A stretch of DNA of 64,000 nt from Aerococcus kribbianus (lineage in GTDB: Bacteria > Bacillota > Bacilli > Lactobacillales > Aerococcaceae), in NCBI RefSeq assembly GCF_026805545.1, contig NZ_JAPRFR010000001.1, positions 496,001 to 560,000 on the forward strand. Reading direction: 5' to 3'. The number at the start of each line of letters is the position of its first letter. The first letter of the stretch is position 1. Of this stretch, positions 46,225 to 54,431 are shown in pieces. The notes below the pieces were generated by a model. The model was not told where the DNA came from, made no database searches, and saw only the letters and a list, made by a program, of their open reading frames with translations. The translations under genes and the position numbers were made by a program.

Positions 46225-46937
46225 TACTTTCTTTCATTATTACTTGCCTGGTGATTTTCTAGGGCGCTGAGAGCCGCTGCTTGTTCGGCATGTTTCTTAG
46301 ATCGACCCTTACCGCGTCCAATTTCCTTGCCATTGAGTTGGACAGCCACTGTAAATTCCTTGGCATGTGCTGGTCCTTCTTCTTTAATCAAGTCATAATG
46401 CAACTTAATTTGACCATGCTTTTGCAACTCTTCTTGGAGGGCGGTCTTGGCATCCATTCGTTGGTTGAAATAGCCACTCTTAATCTTAGGATAAATGGTT
46501 ATTGATAACAGTCTTTCCACAGCATCTATACCAAGATCAAGATAAATAGCCCCTAAAACCGATTCAAACAGATCACACAAGAGAGATTCCCGTTGGCGGC
46601 CACCAGAAGATTCTTCTCCATGACCTAAACGAACAAATTGGTCAAAACCACATTCTACACAGCGTTTGGATAGACTCTCTTCACGAACAATTAGGGCCCG
46701 TAACCGTGACATGTCTCCTTCTGGCATCTTGGGATAATGCACATAGAGATAGTGAGACACCTGCAAATCTAGCACCGCATCACCTAAAAACTCAATCCGC
46801 TCATTATCAGTTAATTTCTTGCGACGATTTTCATTAACATATGATGAATGGGTCAAGGCTTCGATGTAAGGTGCCTTTTTTTGAATATGGAGGTCAAATT
46901 TTTCTGCCAATAAATCAGCAAAGGCTTGAATATCCAT
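46224..46937 (-). CDS. rnc: Ribonuclease III
   Basis: Cleaves double-stranded RNA in rRNA processing and mRNA decay. The RNase III signature NERIEFLGDAVLDL (about 38-51) and the second acidic site (DLFESVLGAIYLD) are followed by a C-terminal dsRNA-binding domain (KTALQEELQKHGQ ... KHAEQAAALSAL). ATG 46937 has AAAGGAG 6 bp before it and is preferred to the upstream in-frame ATG at 46961. 237 residues. Coupled to smc. Confidence 0.97.
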   Translation of the reverse strand: MDIQAFADLLAEKFDLHIQKKAPYIEALTHSSYVNENRRKKLTDNERIEFLGDAVLDLQVSHYLYVHYPKMPEGDMSRLRALIVREESLSKRCVECGFDQFVRLGHGEESSGGRQRESLLCDLFESVLGAIYLDLGIDAVERLLSITIYPKIKSGYFNQRMDAKTALQEELQKHGQIKLHYDLIKEEGPAHAKEFTVAVQLNGKEIGRGKGRSKKHAEQAAALSALENHQASNNERK

Positions 46938-47024
46938 AGCAATCTCCTTTCCTAAATCCAAATAAAAACTGGCTTACAACCACATGAGCTGGAGTCATAA
47001 ACCAGTGTCTAAGTATCTTGGGGC

Positions 47025-47264
47025 TTATTGATGCGCGTCGATGTATTTCACGATGTCATCAATAGTAACAATATTTTCAATATCTTCGTCAGCAATTTGA
47101 ATACCGAAGTTATCTTCTAATTCCATAACCAATTCCACAACATCTAGGGAATCTGCACCTAGGTCTTCTTGGAAGGTCATTTCAGGAGTGACACGCTCCT
47201 CTTCCACACCAAAACGGTCAGTCACTAATTCTTTGATTTTTTCAAATGTATTTTCTTGGCTCAT
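47025..47264 (-). CDS. acpP: Acyl carrier protein
   Basis: Carries growing acyl chains on a phosphopantetheine arm. A 79-residue acidic four-helix protein with the attachment motif [10 protein letters not shown] (Ser 39). It begins 2 bp after the plsX stop, linking phospholipid and fatty acid synthesis to the rnc-smc cluster. Confidence 0.98.
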   Translation of the reverse strand: MSQENTFEKIKELVTDRFGVEEERVTPEMTFQEDLGADSLDVVELVMELEDNFGIQIADEDIENIVTIDDIVKYIDAHQ

Positions 47265-47266
47265 AC

Positions 47267-48331
47267 TTATTCTCCTTTATCTTGTTCAGACTGGGCAGCT
47301 TTTTCGCGTTTAAAGTCTTCAGCAAAGCGAGTGGCTAATTCCGGTACAACTTCAACATCCAATACTTGGATGGCCTGTTGAATCGCATAGAAAATATTCT
47401 TCGCATTAGCTGTCCCATGGCATTTAATCACTGGTGCTTTGACACCAAATAATAGGGCACCACCTACTTGATTATAATCCATGCTTTTCAGGGTGTCTTT
47501 GAGTTGCTTTTTAATCAATAAACCACCTAGCTTTGTAGATAGGTTACCATTTTTCAAGGCATCTGTCACTACCTTCATCACTTGGCTGGCCGTCCCTTCA
47601 ATGGATTTGAGGACAGCATTACCAGTGAAACCATCTGCCACTACCACATCCGCTTGGCCTGACAAAACATCTCGAGCCTCGATGTTACCAGTGAAATTGA
47701 TCGCTTGGTTTTGGCTTAGCGCTTGATGCGCTGCTTTTAAAACTTCTGTCCCTTTAGATGCTTCTGCCCCATTATTTAACAGGGCAACCCTAGCAAAGGA
47801 CTTACCTTGAACTTGCTCAGCATAAGCTTGTCCCATTTGGGCATATTGAAATAGGTGTTTGGCCTTACTCTCAGAATTGGCTCCTGAATCAATCAGCAAC
47901 CAATTATCTCCTGGTTGGCTTAAATTAGGCAAAGCTGCCATAAATGCAGGACGTTCGATACCCTTCATACGGCCAACGATTAATAAGCCTGATGATAAGA
48001 GGGCACCAGAATTACCTGCTGACAACATGGCATCCGCCTGTCCAGACTTGACCGCCCGGGCTGCCATCACCATGGATGACCCCTTCTTCTGACGTATGGC
48101 CTTGACCGGCTCGTCTTCAGAAGTGATCTTTTCTGGGGCATGAACGACCGCTAGATTAGTCGGCAAATCAGCCGGCATGTGGTCACGTAGGGCCGACTCG
48201 TCCCCATATAATTGTATCTCGACATCAGGGAAGTGATGTGCAGCCTCAACCGCTCCCGCTACAATCTCAGCGGGCGCTTGGTCGCCACCCATCCCATCAA
48301 CTGCTATCCGCCATTTGCTTGTCTCTGCCAT
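47267..48331 (-). CDS. plsX: Phosphate acyltransferase PlsX
   Basis: Makes acyl-phosphate from acyl-ACP for phospholipid synthesis. The family start [19 protein letters not shown] and the active-site region ([44 protein letters not shown]) are intact. 354 residues. First gene of the run plsX-acpP-rnc-smc-Cof-ftsY-HAD. AAAGGAGCG lies 7 bp before the ATG. No FapR box was recognised. Confidence 0.97.
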   Translation of the reverse strand: MAETSKWRIAVDGMGGDQAPAEIVAGAVEAAHHFPDVEIQLYGDESALRDHMPADLPTNLAVVHAPEKITSEDEPVKAIRQKKGSSMVMAARAVKSGQADAMLSAGNSGALLSSGLLIVGRMKGIERPAFMAALPNLSQPGDNWLLIDSGANSESKAKHLFQYAQMGQAYAEQVQGKSFARVALLNNGAEASKGTEVLKAAHQALSQNQAINFTGNIEARDVLSGQADVVVADGFTGNAVLKSIEGTASQVMKVVTDALKNGNLSTKLGGLLIKKQLKDTLKSMDYNQVGGALLFGVKAPVIKCHGTANAKNIFYAIQQAIQVLDVEVVPELATRFAEDFKREKAAQSEQDKGE

Positions 48332-48359
48332 AATGTCGCTCCTTTTTTATGATACCCCT

Positions 48360-48388
48360 ATTGTATCGAATTTCCCCTCACTTGTTAA
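48360..48388 (-). promoter_or_regulatory. plsX operon promoter
   Basis: Minus strand TTAACA (48383-48388), a 17-bp spacer, TACAAT (48360-48365), about 30 bp before plsX. Confidence 0.7.
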
Positions 48389-48415
48389 GTTTTTTGAGCC
48401 CACCTTGGCAAAGGA

Positions 48416-48437
48416 AAGACCGCTTTCAGGCGGTCTT
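48416..48437. terminator. Hairpin AAGACCGC/GCGGTCTT upstream of the plsX promoter
   Basis: A perfect 8-bp GC-containing stem with loop TTTCAG. It has no strong T run; it may be a weak terminator or protein site. Confidence 0.45.
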
Positions 48438-48544
48438 ATCCGACGCAAATTCTTAATTAATAAACTTTGCTCTTGCTTCAAATTACCCATCCATGCGCAA
48501 AGTGAATTTCCCCTAGTTTTACTTGCCAGTACTGTGTCATAACT

Positions 48545-48586
48545 GGCTTATCTCTAACTATCCTAGTAAATTCATCGAGATAAGCC
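48545..48586 (-). repeat. Single copy of the 41-bp repeat, closed by a 10-bp stem
   Basis: GGCTTATCTC (48545-48554) pairs with GAGATAAGCC (48577-48586). The minus strand between them reads GATGAATTT...ATAGTTA, matching the core of the units at 21875-21982. The rest of the 418-bp recG-plsX gap is AT-rich and holds nothing recognised. Confidence 0.6.
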
Positions 48587-48682
48587 CCGTTTTACTAGAA
48601 ATCACAATCAATTCCGTGTAACAAACACAGCTCTAGCTATTTATTTAAGCTAATAGCGCAAAACATCCCATTCCAAAAGAAA

Positions 48683-48706
48683 AGAGAGCGCCACGACGCT
48701 CTCTTC
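48683..48706 (-). terminator. Terminator after recG
   Basis: AAGAGAGCG against CGCTCTCTT with loop CCACGA; on the minus strand it runs into TTTTCTTTT. Confidence 0.9.
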
Positions 48707-48760
48707 TTCATCTATATTGTCTTTGTCTAGCTGCCGAATCTAACTAAGCCAGCAAGCGAG

Positions 48761-50800
48761 CTAGGCTTGGAAGCTGGCATCTTGGTCCCTAAGCCATTGG
48801 TAGAGGTCGGGATAACTAGCTGGATCTGCCAACAACTCAGGCAAGAAGACTTTGGCATCCTGGCGGGCTGTTTCTAGAATAAGGCCATCCGTCACAGGGT
48901 CAGCTAACTTGAAGTCGGGCATACCTGATTGCTTGGTACCGAAATAGTCACCGGCGCCGCGCAAGACCAAGTCTTGTTGGCTAAGGTAAAAACCGTCCGT
49001 CGATTCAGCCATAATCTGCATCCGCTGGCGACCGTTTTCCGTTTTAGGATCAGCAATCAATACACAGTAAGATTGCTGACTACCCCGTCCTACACGGCCA
49101 CGCAATTGGTGAAGCTGGGCTAGGCCAAAACGGTCCGCATCGAGGATAATCATGAAGCTAGCATTAGGAACGTTAACCCCGACTTCAATCACCGTGGTCG
49201 CCACTAAAATTTGCACTTTATTCTCATTAAAGGCTGCCATCACTTGAGCCTTTTCATCGGTGGTCATTTTACCATGGAGGAGTCCCACACCAAAGCGGGC
49301 CCCATATCTTTCTTGGTATTCTTGGTAGATGTACTCAGCGTTCTGAACTTCTAGCGCTTCAGATTCTCCAATCAAAGGACAAATCACATAAGCTTGGCGG
49401 CCTGCTTGGAGTTCAGTCAGTAAATTAGCTTGCACATTTTCCGCACGTTGAGGTCGAACCCAGGCGGTTTGAATGGGCTGGCGACCTGAAGGAATTTCTT
49501 GCAACTTAGACACATCCATATCCCCCATAATAGTAATCTCCAAGGTCCGAGGAATTGGTGTAGCCGTCATATACAAAATATTAGGTGCCGCGGATTTCCC
49601 TTTAGCCGCTAAAGCCTGGCGTTGCCGGACTCCAAAACGGTGCTGTTCATCAATCACGGCTAAGCCCAAATCAGCAAAGGCTACATCGTCTTGAATCAAA
49701 GCATGGGTCCCAATCACTAATTGGCAAGTGCCATCAGCCAAGTCAGCTAAAATTTGTCGGCGCGCCTTAGCAGTAGTTGACCCTGTTAATAGGGCCACTT
49801 GATAAGGACTATCCGCTAAAAAACCTTGCAAGGTCTCATAATGTTGCTCAGCTAAAATTTCTGTAGGTACCATAATAGCTGCCTGGTAGCCTGCTTGCAT
49901 GGTGGCCACCATGGCTAAGAGGGCCACCACCGTCTTCCCTGATCCAACATCCCCTTGGAGGAGGCGGTTCATCTGATAAGGCTGTCGAAGATCTGCACAG
50001 ATTTCATTAACCACTTGTTTTTGCCCCTGAGTTAATTCGAAAGGAATTATCTGGATAAAAGCTTTCAACGCTTGGTTGTCATAGAGAACTTCCACCCCAT
50101 TGGCGGCCTGCTTACGCCGCGACCGCCGTCCCAAGAGACGCAAACCGTAGAGGAAAAGTTCCTGGTATTTAACCTGACGGCGAGCCTGGTCATGGTCTTG
50201 TGGACTATTGGGAAAATGCATGGCCTCAATGGCATCATGGTGGCTTAAAAGCCGGTACTTCTCACATAGGGCGTCGGGTAAGAGCTCAGGAATCAAGTCA
50301 TGGTAATTATCCCAGGCAGTCCGAATGTCCTTAATTATGCTAGCCTGTGATAATCCCTGGGTAACATGATAAATAGCCGAGAAATCACTAGTTTCTTCTG
50401 CCTTATTCTTAAATAATTTAAAGCCGGTCACCTGCTGATAACCCGCATCATACTTGCCATAAACAATAATCTCTTGACCCATCTCTACTTGCTTTTTTAA
50501 GTAAGCTTGGTTGAAGAAGACCACATTTAAAACCGCCGCTTCTACTTGAACTCGAAAGGAGAGCCGATTGCGTTTACGGCCATAGTATTGGGCCACTGGT
50601 TGAGTCACCACCTGACCAGAGATGGTCGCTTTTTGTCCATCAACAAGTTCATCTAAAGACTTAATGGACACATCTTCATAACGAAAAGGGTAATGAGTCA
50701 GCAAGTCATAAACAGTCTCAATCCCTAATTTAGCCATTTTTTCGGCCTTTTTAGGTCCCACGCCCTTTAACTGGCTGACTGGATCTGTTAGTGCTCGCAT
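48761..50800 (-). CDS. recG: ATP-dependent DNA helicase RecG
   Basis: Remodels stalled forks and recombination intermediates. The N-terminal wedge/OB domain (about 50-150) precedes the helicase domains with Walker A GDVGSGKTVVA (about 270), DEQHRFGVRQR, MTATPIPRT and the C-terminal QLHQLRGRVGRG. The in-frame ATG at 50827 has no good site, while GGAGG is 7 bp before ATG 50800, giving 679 residues. It lies upstream of the plsX run with its own terminator. Confidence 0.97.
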   Translation of the reverse strand: MRALTDPVSQLKGVGPKKAEKMAKLGIETVYDLLTHYPFRYEDVSIKSLDELVDGQKATISGQVVTQPVAQYYGRKRNRLSFRVQVEAAVLNVVFFNQAYLKKQVEMGQEIIVYGKYDAGYQQVTGFKLFKNKAEETSDFSAIYHVTQGLSQASIIKDIRTAWDNYHDLIPELLPDALCEKYRLLSHHDAIEAMHFPNSPQDHDQARRQVKYQELFLYGLRLLGRRSRRKQAANGVEVLYDNQALKAFIQIIPFELTQGQKQVVNEICADLRQPYQMNRLLQGDVGSGKTVVALLAMVATMQAGYQAAIMVPTEILAEQHYETLQGFLADSPYQVALLTGSTTAKARRQILADLADGTCQLVIGTHALIQDDVAFADLGLAVIDEQHRFGVRQRQALAAKGKSAAPNILYMTATPIPRTLEITIMGDMDVSKLQEIPSGRQPIQTAWVRPQRAENVQANLLTELQAGRQAYVICPLIGESEALEVQNAEYIYQEYQERYGARFGVGLLHGKMTTDEKAQVMAAFNENKVQILVATTVIEVGVNVPNASFMIILDADRFGLAQLHQLRGRVGRGSQQSYCVLIADPKTENGRQRMQIMAESTDGFYLSQQDLVLRGAGDYFGTKQSGMPDFKLADPVTDGLILETARQDAKVFLPELLADPASYPDLYQWLRDQDASFQA

Positions 50801-50839
50801 CTCATTACCTCCATGCTTAGTATTCACTTGTCCATTATA

Positions 50840-51850
50840 TTATAAGAGGGAAACATCTCCTAGAATTTTGATTAAATCGCGGCGATTTTGAAAACCTGAC
50901 AATTGGTTAATAATTAAGAAGTCAGTACACTTCAAATAACGTTGCATCCGGCGCAAGGTCGCTTGTACCTTACGAGGTGTGCCAACGACCTTGTAGTTTT
51001 CATAAGGATCTTCCGCATCCTTATCCAGCAACTCGGATTCGTCACGGGCTTGGTCCATCGACATCAACTGTAACATATTACGTTTGTTGTCAGGAAAGAC
51101 CTTGATCCACTCATTCAATGCCAAGTTTAAAGGTTTGATATCTGCCTTCTGATAAGCAGACACAGCATAAAGGGCCACGGTCGCTTCTGGTTTTTTGCGG
51201 TGGCCATTGGCTTGGAAGTTGGCCTTATAGATTCGAATGGCTTCCCGACACTGGTCAATATCCCCAGTGATGAAGAGGCCATAAACCATCCCCCAACCAT
51301 TTTTCGCAATAAATTTTACATTATTGAGGCCAGTCACCATCACTGATAGGTTGGGTGCAGCTGAGAAGTCTAAGGGCAAGACTTGGAGCTTATGCCGAGG
51401 ATCGGCTTCATCGAAGGAGCCATTCATAAAACGATAGGTATCTTTCAAGCCTTCACGGTAGTCTTCATCAGTTCCCATGATCACTCCCGCATCAAGTTGG
51501 AAATTCACTTCGTCCTCTACGCTATGACCAATACCTGCTTCGATACGGTCAGGATAAAGAGCATGTAAAACCCGAAAGTTTTCAGCAATTTGGAAGGGTG
51601 ACAGGTTGTTCATCATCACAGCACCTGTTCCTAACTTAATGCGCTTTGTATGGGCAGCCAAATGTGCCACCATGACAAGGGGAGAATTGGAAATAACTGC
51701 GGGTGTACTATGGTGTTCAGACACCCAATAACGTTGTAGTCCCACCTCATCCGCGGTTTGAGCAAGCCGCGTACTATTGATAAAACTTTCCTGCACTGAG
51801 GTGGAATGGTCTCTCGGTATCATATCTAAAATACCAATTTTTGAACTCAT
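50840..51850 (-). CDS. LLM-class flavin-dependent oxidoreductase (MsnO8-type)
   Basis: A luciferase-like TIM-barrel monooxygenase of 336 residues. The MsnO8-type start is KIGILDMIPRDHSTSVQESF, followed by YWVSEHHSTP, LGTGAVMMNNLSPFQIAE and GIGHSV. ATG 51850 follows GGGGGA and is preferred to the upstream in-frame ATG at 51883. The C-terminal segment VGTPRKVQATLRRM is the usual NAD(P)H/FMN-binding end. Substrate unknown. It lies 39 bp upstream of recG and may be transcribed with it. Confidence 0.9.
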   Translation of the reverse strand: MSSKIGILDMIPRDHSTSVQESFINSTRLAQTADEVGLQRYWVSEHHSTPAVISNSPLVMVAHLAAHTKRIKLGTGAVMMNNLSPFQIAENFRVLHALYPDRIEAGIGHSVEDEVNFQLDAGVIMGTDEDYREGLKDTYRFMNGSFDEADPRHKLQVLPLDFSAAPNLSVMVTGLNNVKFIAKNGWGMVYGLFITGDIDQCREAIRIYKANFQANGHRKKPEATVALYAVSAYQKADIKPLNLALNEWIKVFPDNKRNMLQLMSMDQARDESELLDKDAEDPYENYKVVGTPRKVQATLRRMQRYLKCTDFLIINQLSGFQNRRDLIKILGDVSLL

Positions 51851-52197
51851 TAGGATTCCCCCATTATTATTTTCGTATGTCATTCAACAAATGTGTTATT
51901 GAACAATAAACTCATTCATCATTCGTGGTGATTTTCAGTCATTATTTTGTCTAAGGCCGATTATAAAATTAACCAGCAACGAGTTGGTTTTATCGAACCA
52001 TAGTAACCAAATATAGTAGACCTAGTTTCTTGAACCACTACCATTAAGTAGCATTATATTACGAAATCATTCGAAATTAAACCCTTTTCCTGCAATTAAT
52101 TCCCATTCTCATGAAAATTTAATAGCTATTTCACAACATTTTCCTCTTTTTCAGTATAATTATGCGTTTTTGTTATACAGTTAAGTATATCATGGTA
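51851..52197. other. Intergenic region upstream of the LLM oxidoreductase
   Basis: About 350 bp, AT-rich, with no credible ORF. One imperfect hairpin near 51962-51993 (ATAAAAT..AACCA against TGGTTTTAT) was seen. Probable promoter elements for the LLM gene were not clear. Confidence 0.4.
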
Positions 52198-52207
52198 AAA
52201 GAAAAAA

Positions 52208-52231
52208 GAGAACGGATACATTTCCGTTCTC
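52208..52231 (-). terminator. Terminator after the metal ATPase gene
   Basis: GAGAACGGA against TCCGTTCTC with loop TACATT; on the minus strand it is followed by TTTTTTCTTTT. Confidence 0.93.
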
Positions 52232-52257
52232 GCAGTATTATCCTTTTTTGTACGATT

Positions 52258-54084
52258 TTAGTATTTTAATAGACGAAGTCCGTTGAGAATAACCAATATT
52301 GTGCTCCCTTCGTGGAAGACCACACCTGCTGGAAGATCAAGCCAACCCAGCAAATTCAATAGCACTAAAATCACAATCACACCCACAGCAAAAACCACAT
52401 TTTCTTTGATAATTCGATTGAGACGATGGCTCAACTGGTAGGAATGATAGAGTTTGCCTAGGTCATTTTTTACGATAACTATGTCCCCTGATTCCATCGC
52501 AATAGAAGCACCTGATCCCATGGCAATCCCCAAATCGGCATTGGCCAAGGCAGGCGCGTCATTGATACCATCACCAATCATTCCTACGACTTGACCTTGG
52601 TCTTGGGCCAGAGTGACTTGACGAATTTTGTCTTCAGGGAGGCATTGGGACCAGACCTGGTCGATGCCGGTTGCTTGGGCTACTTTTTGAGCAACCCCAT
52701 CATTATCCCCTGTTAAGAGTTGGACAGTAACCCCAGAGGCTTGAAAATCAGCCACTGCTTTTTGAGCTTCAGGACGAACACGGTCGGCCAAGGCAATCAT
52801 CCCTACAACGTGGTGGTTACGCCCTACAAAAATGGTCGTTTGACCTACTTTGGCTAAGGGCAATAAGTGATCAGGATCAGCATAGTCATTAAACATGGAT
52901 AGTTTACCGACCAAGACATTTCCCTGACGCAAACCTGCTCCTGACTCTTCTTCCACCGGCTGACTTTGATCCACTTGGGATAAGTCTAAATCGTTAAAAT
53001 GCGTCGTAATGGCTTGTGCGATAGGATGAGAGGAGCTCTGTTCCATGGCCACAACTTGGGCTAGAATATCTGAATCCATGTGGTAGTCCACCACCTGGAA
53101 GTTACCATAAGTAAGGGTTCCGGTTTTATCAACAAAAAGTGTTTCTAGGTTAGCCAAGGATTCCATAGCCGCCCCACCCTTACATAGGATTCCTTGCTTG
53201 GCCCCATTAGAAATTGCCGCTAGAGAAGCCGGTGTTGCGGAAGCCACCAAGGCACAAGGTGAAGCCACTGTCAAAAGCACCATACCTCGGTAAAAAGCAG
53301 CTGTAAAGCCATAGCCTAAGAGGTAAAGGGCCAAGATAAACAAAGGTACCGCAATAAGGACACCAGTGACATATTTCGATTCAAAAGCATCAATCGTCCG
53401 CGCCACCCTAGAGGGACGAGATTGGGCTTGATCCACCATACGAATAATATTAGAAAAAATAGTTTCCGAACTTGACTTGCTGACCTTTAACTTGAAAGCA
53501 TTCCCTTCATTGATGGTGCCCGCAAAGACTTCTTCTCCCTCTGACCGTGATACTGGTAAGGATTCCCCCGTGAGCGAAGACTCATTCACTTCTACCGTAC
53601 GGTCCGCCCAACCATCGATTGGTAGACGTTCACCCTTTTGTACTAACACCCAATCACCCACGCGCAAATCTTCAGTAGCAACTTCCTCGCTTTGACCAGA
53701 TGGGAGCAGGCGGTGGGCACGATCAGGGACTTGGTCCATTAACTCCGTAATCGCCTGACTGGATTTATTGGTGGCATAGTCCTCTAAAATCTCCGCCGTG
53801 GCAAAAATAATCAATAACATAGCGCCTTCAGATTCATAGCCGATTAAGCAAGCGCCTAGTGCTGACAAAACCATAAGCAAGTCGACATTCACCTGGCGTT
53901 CATACATGGTATCAACAATGGCATCCTTAGCTGCATGGTAGCCACAGAACAAGATTGCGGCATAGAAAGCCCAAACTGATAATGGCGATTGGAAAGCCAT
54001 TAATAGAAAAGCTAGCACCGTACAAGCGACCCCTAACAATAAAAACTGTCCCTCACGTTGATTACGAATAAAAGTCCACATCAT
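52258..54084 (-). CDS. P1B-4-type metal-exporting ATPase (PfeT/ZosA-like)
   Basis: A heavy-metal P-type ATPase. It has six or so helices, no N-terminal metal-binding domain, SPC in the transmembrane metal site (ASPCALVASATPA), phosphorylation site DKTGTLT, HP motif (SSSHPIAQAI), GDGINDAPAL, and HEGST in the last helices. SPC plus HEGST is the P1B-4 signature; relatives export Fe2+ (PfeT) or Co2+. ATG 54084 follows GGGGG and gives 608 residues. A PerR/Fur-type palindrome over the start site of transcription fits peroxide- or iron-linked efflux. Confidence 0.88.
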   Translation of the reverse strand: MMWTFIRNQREGQFLLLGVACTVLAFLLMAFQSPLSVWAFYAAILFCGYHAAKDAIVDTMYERQVNVDLLMVLSALGACLIGYESEGAMLLIIFATAEILEDYATNKSSQAITELMDQVPDRAHRLLPSGQSEEVATEDLRVGDWVLVQKGERLPIDGWADRTVEVNESSLTGESLPVSRSEGEEVFAGTINEGNAFKLKVSKSSSETIFSNIIRMVDQAQSRPSRVARTIDAFESKYVTGVLIAVPLFILALYLLGYGFTAAFYRGMVLLTVASPCALVASATPASLAAISNGAKQGILCKGGAAMESLANLETLFVDKTGTLTYGNFQVVDYHMDSDILAQVVAMEQSSSHPIAQAITTHFNDLDLSQVDQSQPVEEESGAGLRQGNVLVGKLSMFNDYADPDHLLPLAKVGQTTIFVGRNHHVVGMIALADRVRPEAQKAVADFQASGVTVQLLTGDNDGVAQKVAQATGIDQVWSQCLPEDKIRQVTLAQDQGQVVGMIGDGINDAPALANADLGIAMGSGASIAMESGDIVIVKNDLGKLYHSYQLSHRLNRIIKENVVFAVGVIVILVLLNLLGWLDLPAGVVFHEGSTILVILNGLRLLKY

Positions 54085-54159
54085 ATCGCCCCCAAATTTT
54101 ATTGATCCCAAACTAAAGGTTTAGCAATGACTGTTTCCAGTCAAATGATTTTGTTTAGT

Positions 54160-54191
54160 TTAGATTCATTCTAATCTACGTTTTAATTATA
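54160..54191 (-). promoter_or_regulatory. PerR/Fur-type operator and promoter of the metal ATPase
   Basis: TTAGAATGAATCTAA on the minus strand (54160-54174) is a perfect 7-1-7 palindrome, 3 mismatches from the PerR box TTATAATNATTATAA. It lies 11 bp downstream of the -10 TATAAT (54186-54191), that is over the transcription start. The -35 is weak (CTGATT at 17-bp spacing). Confidence 0.72.
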
Positions 54192-54372
54192 CCCCTTTTT
54201 AAGATGAAAATCAGTAGAAAAGGGGGTATAAATCGCAAAGCGAAAGCATTACGGCTAGATTTGCATGTTAAGTGAATAGAATCACATGATTTGGATGAAC
54301 TTTGTTCTGGCAGTGATCACTTCTGAAAATAAATGATTTTTCCCATCTTTCTTCCTATTATAATATAACAAA

Positions 54373-54403
54373 AAAGCCAGCTACTGATTCATCAGTAACT
54401 GGC
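54373..54403 (-). terminator. Terminator after the LPXTG phosphoesterase
   Basis: AAGCCAGCTACTGA against TCAGTAACTGGCTT (one mismatch) with loop TTCA; on the minus strand it is followed by TTTTTTG. Confidence 0.92.
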
Positions 54404-54431
54404 TTCAACTCGAGAGGAAGTTTTAACTTAA

